Source: Methyloligella sp.
GTDB lineage: Bacteria > Pseudomonadota > Alphaproteobacteria > Rhizobiales > JALUTE01
Direction: 5' to 3'
Assembly: GCA_027058255.1 (NCBI GenBank)
Contig: JALUTE010000405.1
Span: 1 to 8,911, forward strand
Length of the DNA: 8,911 nt
Of this stretch, positions 6,219-8,911 are shown one piece after another. Within the stretch, counting starts at the first letter, position 1, and each line of letters starts with the position of its first letter. The notes beneath the pieces were generated by a model. It ran no database searches. It worked only from the letters and a program-made list of their open reading frames with translations, and was not told the origin of the DNA. A program made the position numbers and the translations under genes.

Positions 6219-7256
6219 ATGCGAGCCCTGACCGTCACGGCGGAGCGCCAGATCGCGCTCGCCGACATGGCCGAGCCCGAGGCGCCGGGCGCCGGCGAGG
6301 TGCAAGTGCGCATCCGCGCCGTCGCGCTCAACCACATCGATGTGTGGGGCTGGCGCGGCATGGCCTTCGTCCAGCGCAAGCTGCCGATCGTCGCCGGCGC
6401 CGAGGCGGCGGGCGAGATCGTCGCCGTGGGGCCGGGCGTTGCGGGGCTTGCGCCGGGGCAGATCGTCGCCCTCTATGGCGCCAAGACATGCGGTGCCTGC
6501 GCGGCCTGCCGGGCGGGGCGGGACAATTTCTGCGAGGCGGCCGGTGGCAGCCAGGGCGGCATATACGGCTTTCACATCGACGGCTTCTTCCGCGAGCGCC
6601 TCAACGTGCCGGCGCATATCGCCGTGCCGGCGCCCGACGGCCTCGACGCCGTTTCCGCGGCGCTCGCGCCCATCACCTTCGGCACGCCCGAGCACATGCT
6701 GTTCGACAATGCCAGGCTCGAGGCCGGCGAGACGGTGCTCGTTCACGCGGGCGGCAGCGGCATCGGCTCGGCCGCCATACAGCTTGCCAAGCACGCCGGC
6801 GCCACCGTCATCACCACGGTGGGGAGCGACGAGAAGGGCGAGAAGGCGAAGGCCCTCGGCGCCGATCACGTCATCAACTACACGCAGGAGCGCTTCGAGA
6901 CCCGCGCCCGCCGCCTCACCGGCAAGCGCGGCGTCGATGTGGTGTTCGAGCATGTGGGCCCCGACACCTTCGAGGGCTCCATGTTCGCGCTTCGCCGCGG
7001 CGGGCGGCTCGTCACATGCGGCTCTACCACCGGCATCACGTCCAAGATCAATCTCCACACCCTCTTCCAGCAGCAGCTCCGCCTCCTGGGCAGCTTCGGC
7101 TGCACCATGGCGAACATGCGCACGGTGATGGAGAAGATGGCGGCGGGCGCCGTGCATCCCGTCATCGACACCCGCCTTCCCCTCGCGGAGATCGAGACCG
7201 GCCTCAAGCGCCTGGAGAGCCGGCAGGTCTTCGGCAAGATCGTCGTCGAGCTGTGA
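6219..7256 (+). CDS. MDR-family zinc-binding dehydrogenase (Adh2XL-like), possible enoyl reductase
   Basis: This 345-residue medium-chain dehydrogenase/reductase has an N-terminal GroES-like domain and a nucleotide-binding domain with HAGGSGIGSAAIQLAK (176-191). The structural zinc site is complete: Cys91, Cys94, Cys97 and Cys105. The catalytic zinc ligands of alcohol dehydrogenases are not: the usual Cys is Asn38 (LNHIDVWG) and the usual His of GHE is Ala61 (GAE). That pattern suits quinone-oxidoreductase or enoyl-reductase members better than a true alcohol dehydrogenase. Its place at the end of the acpXL-ketosynthase-SDR series matches adh2XL of rhizobial VLCFA loci, and reduction of 2-enoyl-ACP is a reasonable inferred role. 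The ATG at 6219 starts at the domain boundary (MRALTVT) behind GAGGAG (6201-6206), although the 12-base spacing is long. An earlier in-frame start would overlap the SDR gene and add unrelated Arg-rich residues. Confidence 0.85.
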   Translation: MRALTVTAERQIALADMAEPEAPGAGEVQVRIRAVALNHIDVWGWRGMAFVQRKLPIVAGAEAAGEIVAVGPGVAGLAPGQIVALYGAKTCGACAACRAGRDNFCEAAGGSQGGIYGFHIDGFFRERLNVPAHIAVPAPDGLDAVSAALAPITFGTPEHMLFDNARLEAGETVLVHAGGSGIGSAAIQLAKHAGATVITTVGSDEKGEKAKALGADHVINYTQERFETRARRLTGKRGVDVVFEHVGPDTFEGSMFALRRGGRLVTCGSTTGITSKINLHTLFQQQLRLLGSFGCTMANMRTVMEKMAAGAVHPVIDTRLPLAEIETGLKRLESRQVFGKIVVEL

Positions 7257-7322
7257 TGGCCCGCGCGGCAGGCGATCGCCTCTTGCACGGGGCGTGAAGG
7301 CGCCCGCCGATCCGATAGCAAC

Positions 7323-7340
7323 GCGCCATGGACCTGGCGC
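7323..7340. terminator. Hairpin in the convergent junction, possible bidirectional terminator
   Basis: GCGCCA (7323-7328) and TGGCGC (7335-7340) form a perfect 6-base-pair stem with a 6-base loop, in the 98-base gap between the end of the MDR gene (7256) and the end of the patatin gene (7355). A weaker GGGCG/CGCCC stem lies at 7290-7305. Neither is followed by a clear T-run on either strand, so intrinsic termination is uncertain. The placement between two converging genes is the main support. Confidence 0.35.
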
Positions 7341-7354
7341 CCCGCTCGCCGGTC

Positions 7355-8401
7355 TCAGCGCGCGGCGTGCTCGCCCAGGAAATGGGCGGCGAGATCCACG
7401 CTTTCGCGCTTGCCGAGATCCTTGCCATGGGCCTCGAGCCAGCGCTCGGCCTCGTGGCGCCCGGCCTCGAACAGCCGGGTCATGAGGCCCCAGTCGGGCT
7501 TCATCTTGCTCTCGGGCGAGAGCTTGGCCGTATAGGGCGCCGCCTCGATGAGGTGGAAGCGATGACGCGCGAGGCGACGGTGCGGCTTGCCCGGGCCGAC
7601 CAGGCTGCATCCGGCCTGGCGGCAGGTGGCGATGAGCGCCACGTCGCGCAGAAGCGGCTGGTTGAAGGTGATGCGGTTGAGCTGGGCGTGAATCTCCCGC
7701 GCGGTGGTGGGAAGCGCATCGTGCCGGGTGGGGTTGAGCTGCACGAGCAGCGTGTCGTTTGCCCGGCTCTCGCGCACCAGCGTGACGAGGTCGGGATTGG
7801 CCGAGAAGCCGCCATCCCAGTAGTGGACGCCGTCGATCTCCACCGCCCGGTGCACCGTCGGCAGACAGGCGGAGGCGAGCACCACCTCCAGGGTGATCTC
7901 GTCATGGCGGAAGATGCGGGCGCGGCCTGTGGCCGTCTCGGTGGCGGCGATGAAAAGGCGCGGCGGTGCCGTTGCCCGCAAGCGCTCGAAGTCGACCCTG
8001 TTGGTGAGCAGGCGCTCGAGGGGATTGATGCCCAAGGGGTTCAGCTCGTAGGGCGAGAGCATGGCGGTGAAATGCGCCACCGAGGCGCTCGCCGCCGCGC
8101 CCACCCGGGTGATGCCCTCGAGCAGGGGGTTGAAGCGCAGAAACTCGGGCACGCCGGTCTTGTAGATGCCGCCCCACATCTCGGCGAGGCCCTGGCGCGC
8201 CTCGGCCGCCCCGCCTCTGGCCAGGCCGTCGGCCATGGCCACGGCATTGACGGCGCCGGCGCTCGTGGCGCTCACCCCTTCAAAGCGCAGGGCCGGCTCC
8301 TCGAGCAGCCGGTCCAGCACGCCCCAGGTGAAGGCGCCATGCGCCCCGCCGCCCTGCAGCGCGAGATTGAGAGAGATGCGACGCCCTCGAAGGATCGCCA
8401 T
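7355..8401 (-). CDS. Patatin-like phospholipase family protein (DUF3734-type C-terminus)
   Basis: This 348-residue protein carries the patatin Ser-Asp dyad: an oxyanion-hole motif LALQGGGAHGAF (13-24), the nucleophile Ser47 in SATSAGAVNAV, and Asp196 in YWDGGFSANPD. Patatins hydrolyse acyl ester bonds of phospholipids or related lipids; the actual substrate is unknown. The C-terminal part (HRFHLIEA, then ESKMKPDWGLMTRLFEAGR and a WL..HG..LG...SVDL tail) resembles the DUF3734 extension common in alphaproteobacterial patatins. The nucleophile elbow reads A-x-S-x-G where G-x-S-x-G is usual. I start it at 8401, where MAILRGRRISLNLALQGGG begins close to the conserved fold behind GGGGGCGGA. An alternative ATG at 8446 would add 15 residues with no good ribosome-binding site. 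It converges with the VLCFA operon, so any functional link through lipid metabolism is inference. No signal peptide is evident. Confidence 0.88.
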   Translation of the reverse strand: MAILRGRRISLNLALQGGGAHGAFTWGVLDRLLEEPALRFEGVSATSAGAVNAVAMADGLARGGAAEARQGLAEMWGGIYKTGVPEFLRFNPLLEGITRVGAAASASVAHFTAMLSPYELNPLGINPLERLLTNRVDFERLRATAPPRLFIAATETATGRARIFRHDEITLEVVLASACLPTVHRAVEIDGVHYWDGGFSANPDLVTLVRESRANDTLLVQLNPTRHDALPTTAREIHAQLNRITFNQPLLRDVALIATCRQAGCSLVGPGKPHRRLARHRFHLIEAAPYTAKLSPESKMKPDWGLMTRLFEAGRHEAERWLEAHGKDLGKRESVDLAAHFLGEHAAR

Positions 8402-8525
8402 GCCGATCCGCCCCCATGACGCCGGGCGCAGTGTCCCCGGCGCCATCCTTGAACCACCCGCAAAGCGGCGGTTTCGTGGCAGGCCTCAGCGCGGGCGCAA
8501 TGCTTTCGGGCCCATGCGGCGGCGA
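8402..8525 (-). other. Intergenic leader of the patatin gene
   Basis: These 124 bases separate the DUF6580-like gene from the patatin gene on the - strand. They contain a perfect 7-base-pair inverted repeat, CGCCGGG (8420-8426) with CCCGGCG (8436-8442), around a 9-base loop. The repeat overlaps the weaker upstream patatin start at 8446. I see no clear -35/-10 pair and no FNR-type box. The gap is large enough for a separate promoter, but co-transcription from the upstream gene is equally possible. Confidence 0.3.
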
Positions 8526-8911
8526 TCAGGCGATGGCGGCACGCCCCGCGCGAAGGCGGCGATAGAGTGCATGGCCGCCGAAGAGGGCCAGGAGCCAGGC
8601 CACATTGCCGGCGAGGGTGTATTTGAAATAGGGCAGGCCGGCGATGTAGGCCGCTGCGAGGCCCGACGGCGTCATGGGATAGGCGCCGAGAAACAGCCAT
8701 ACGGCGAAATTGGTCACGACATAGAACAGCACCGCCGCGCCGAGCGCCGAGGCGCCGATGCCGAACAGCCCCGCACCAAGGCTCTCCATGCCGCCCGCCA
8801 TGCGCCGGCCGAACAGGACCGGCAGGGCGAGCGCGCCATAGACCGCCGCCATCACACCCGGATGGTAGAGCCCGAGCCAGAGATCGCCGAGCCCCATCAC
8901 GGCAAGCGGCA
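8526..8911 (-). CDS. DUF6580-like integral membrane protein (N-terminus beyond the window)
   Basis: The frame is open to the right window edge without a stop, so this is the C-terminal part of a longer gene. A GTG at 8898-8900 could be read as a start, but the residues before it (PLAV) continue the frame and the region looks internal. About 128 residues are visible. Three hydrophobic regions can be seen: GVMAAVYGALALPVLFG, a long stretch ending VLFYVVTNFAVWLFLGAY, and LAGNVAWLLALFGGHALY. The segment TNFAVWLFLGAYPMT followed by AAAYIAGLPYFKYTL resembles the DUF6580 family, whose members are small multi-pass proteins of unknown function, some compared with ECF-transporter substrate-binding components. 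The protein ends in an Arg-rich tail (YRRLRAGRA), suggesting a cytoplasmic C-terminus by the positive-inside rule. No function can be assigned. Confidence 0.7.
   Translation of the reverse strand, partial: PLAVMGLGDLWLGLYHPGVMAAVYGALALPVLFGRRMAGGMESLGAGLFGIGASALGAAVLFYVVTNFAVWLFLGAYPMTPSGLAAAYIAGLPYFKYTLAGNVAWLLALFGGHALYRRLRAGRAAIA

Noticed and set aside
3731..6379. 882-codon open frame on the - strand opposite the ketosynthase and SDR genes
   Set aside because: The + strand encodes clear FabF and FabG families over the same span. The antisense product is low-complexity Arg/Gly/His/Asp sequence with no recognisable domain.
6186..7610. 474-codon - strand frame opposite the MDR gene
   Set aside because: It conflicts with a complete MDR protein on the + strand and crosses the convergent junction without any recognisable domain.
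7328..8419. 363-codon + strand frame opposite the patatin gene
   Set aside because: The - strand has intact patatin motifs; the + strand translation has none and mirrors the antisense codon bias.
8420..8442. 7-bp inverted repeat upstream of the patatin gene as an operator or terminator
   Set aside because: It is GC-only, has no T-run and no match to a known operator, so it is only noted within the intergenic leader.
1..8911. Search by eye for CRISPR arrays, insertion sequences, tRNA/rRNA genes and long direct repeats
   Set aside because: No spaced repeat series, transposase, terminal inverted repeats or RNA-gene signatures were seen; the window looks like ordinary chromosomal metabolic DNA.

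Overview
The window is GC-rich and densely coding, with short intergenic gaps and a strong bias to G or C at third codon positions. The best taxonomic clue is a long-type acyl carrier protein (AcpXL) next to two unusual ketosynthases and a medium-chain dehydrogenase. This arrangement is known from the very-long-chain fatty acid (VLCFA) lipid A loci of Rhizobiales (Hyphomicrobiales), so the source is probably an alphaproteobacterium of or near that order. A perfect FNR/FixK-type operator is also common in that group. The genus cannot be named from sequence alone.

Layout. Positions 1-159 hold a possible tail of an upstream gene and a perfect FNR-type box (87-100) ahead of ubiD. Seven genes then run on the + strand: ubiD (160-1716), ubiX (1739-2299), acpXL (2374-2685), a FabF2XL-like pseudo-ketosynthase (2774-4036), a FabF1XL-like active ketosynthase (4082-5374), a FabG-like SDR reductase (5414-6178) and a zinc-type MDR dehydrogenase of the Adh2XL kind (6219-7256). 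All gaps are 22-88 bases, consistent with one or two co-transcribed units. A short convergent junction (7257-7354) with a hairpin separates these from two genes on the - strand: a patatin-like phospholipase (7355-8401) and the C-terminal part of a DUF6580-like membrane protein (8526 to beyond the window end).

How they work together. UbiX makes prenylated FMN, the cofactor UbiD needs to decarboxylate the polyprenyl-hydroxybenzoate intermediate of ubiquinone synthesis. The next five genes look like a dissociated fatty-acid elongation system: a dedicated carrier protein, a catalytic/non-catalytic ketosynthase pair, a ketoreductase and a candidate enoyl reductase. The expected product is a very long (hydroxy) acyl chain for lipid A. 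Compared with the textbook rhizobial order (acpXL, fabZXL, fabF2XL, fabF1XL, adh2XL, lpxXL), the dehydratase and the lipid A acyltransferase are absent here, and an SDR gene sits between fabF1XL and adh2XL.

The points most worth a second look are the FabF2 protein, whose nucleophilic Cys aligns with a Glu; the perfect FNR box; the missing FabZ and LpxXL; the MDR protein that keeps structural but not catalytic zinc ligands; and small hairpins directly after the acpXL and fabF2 stop codons.
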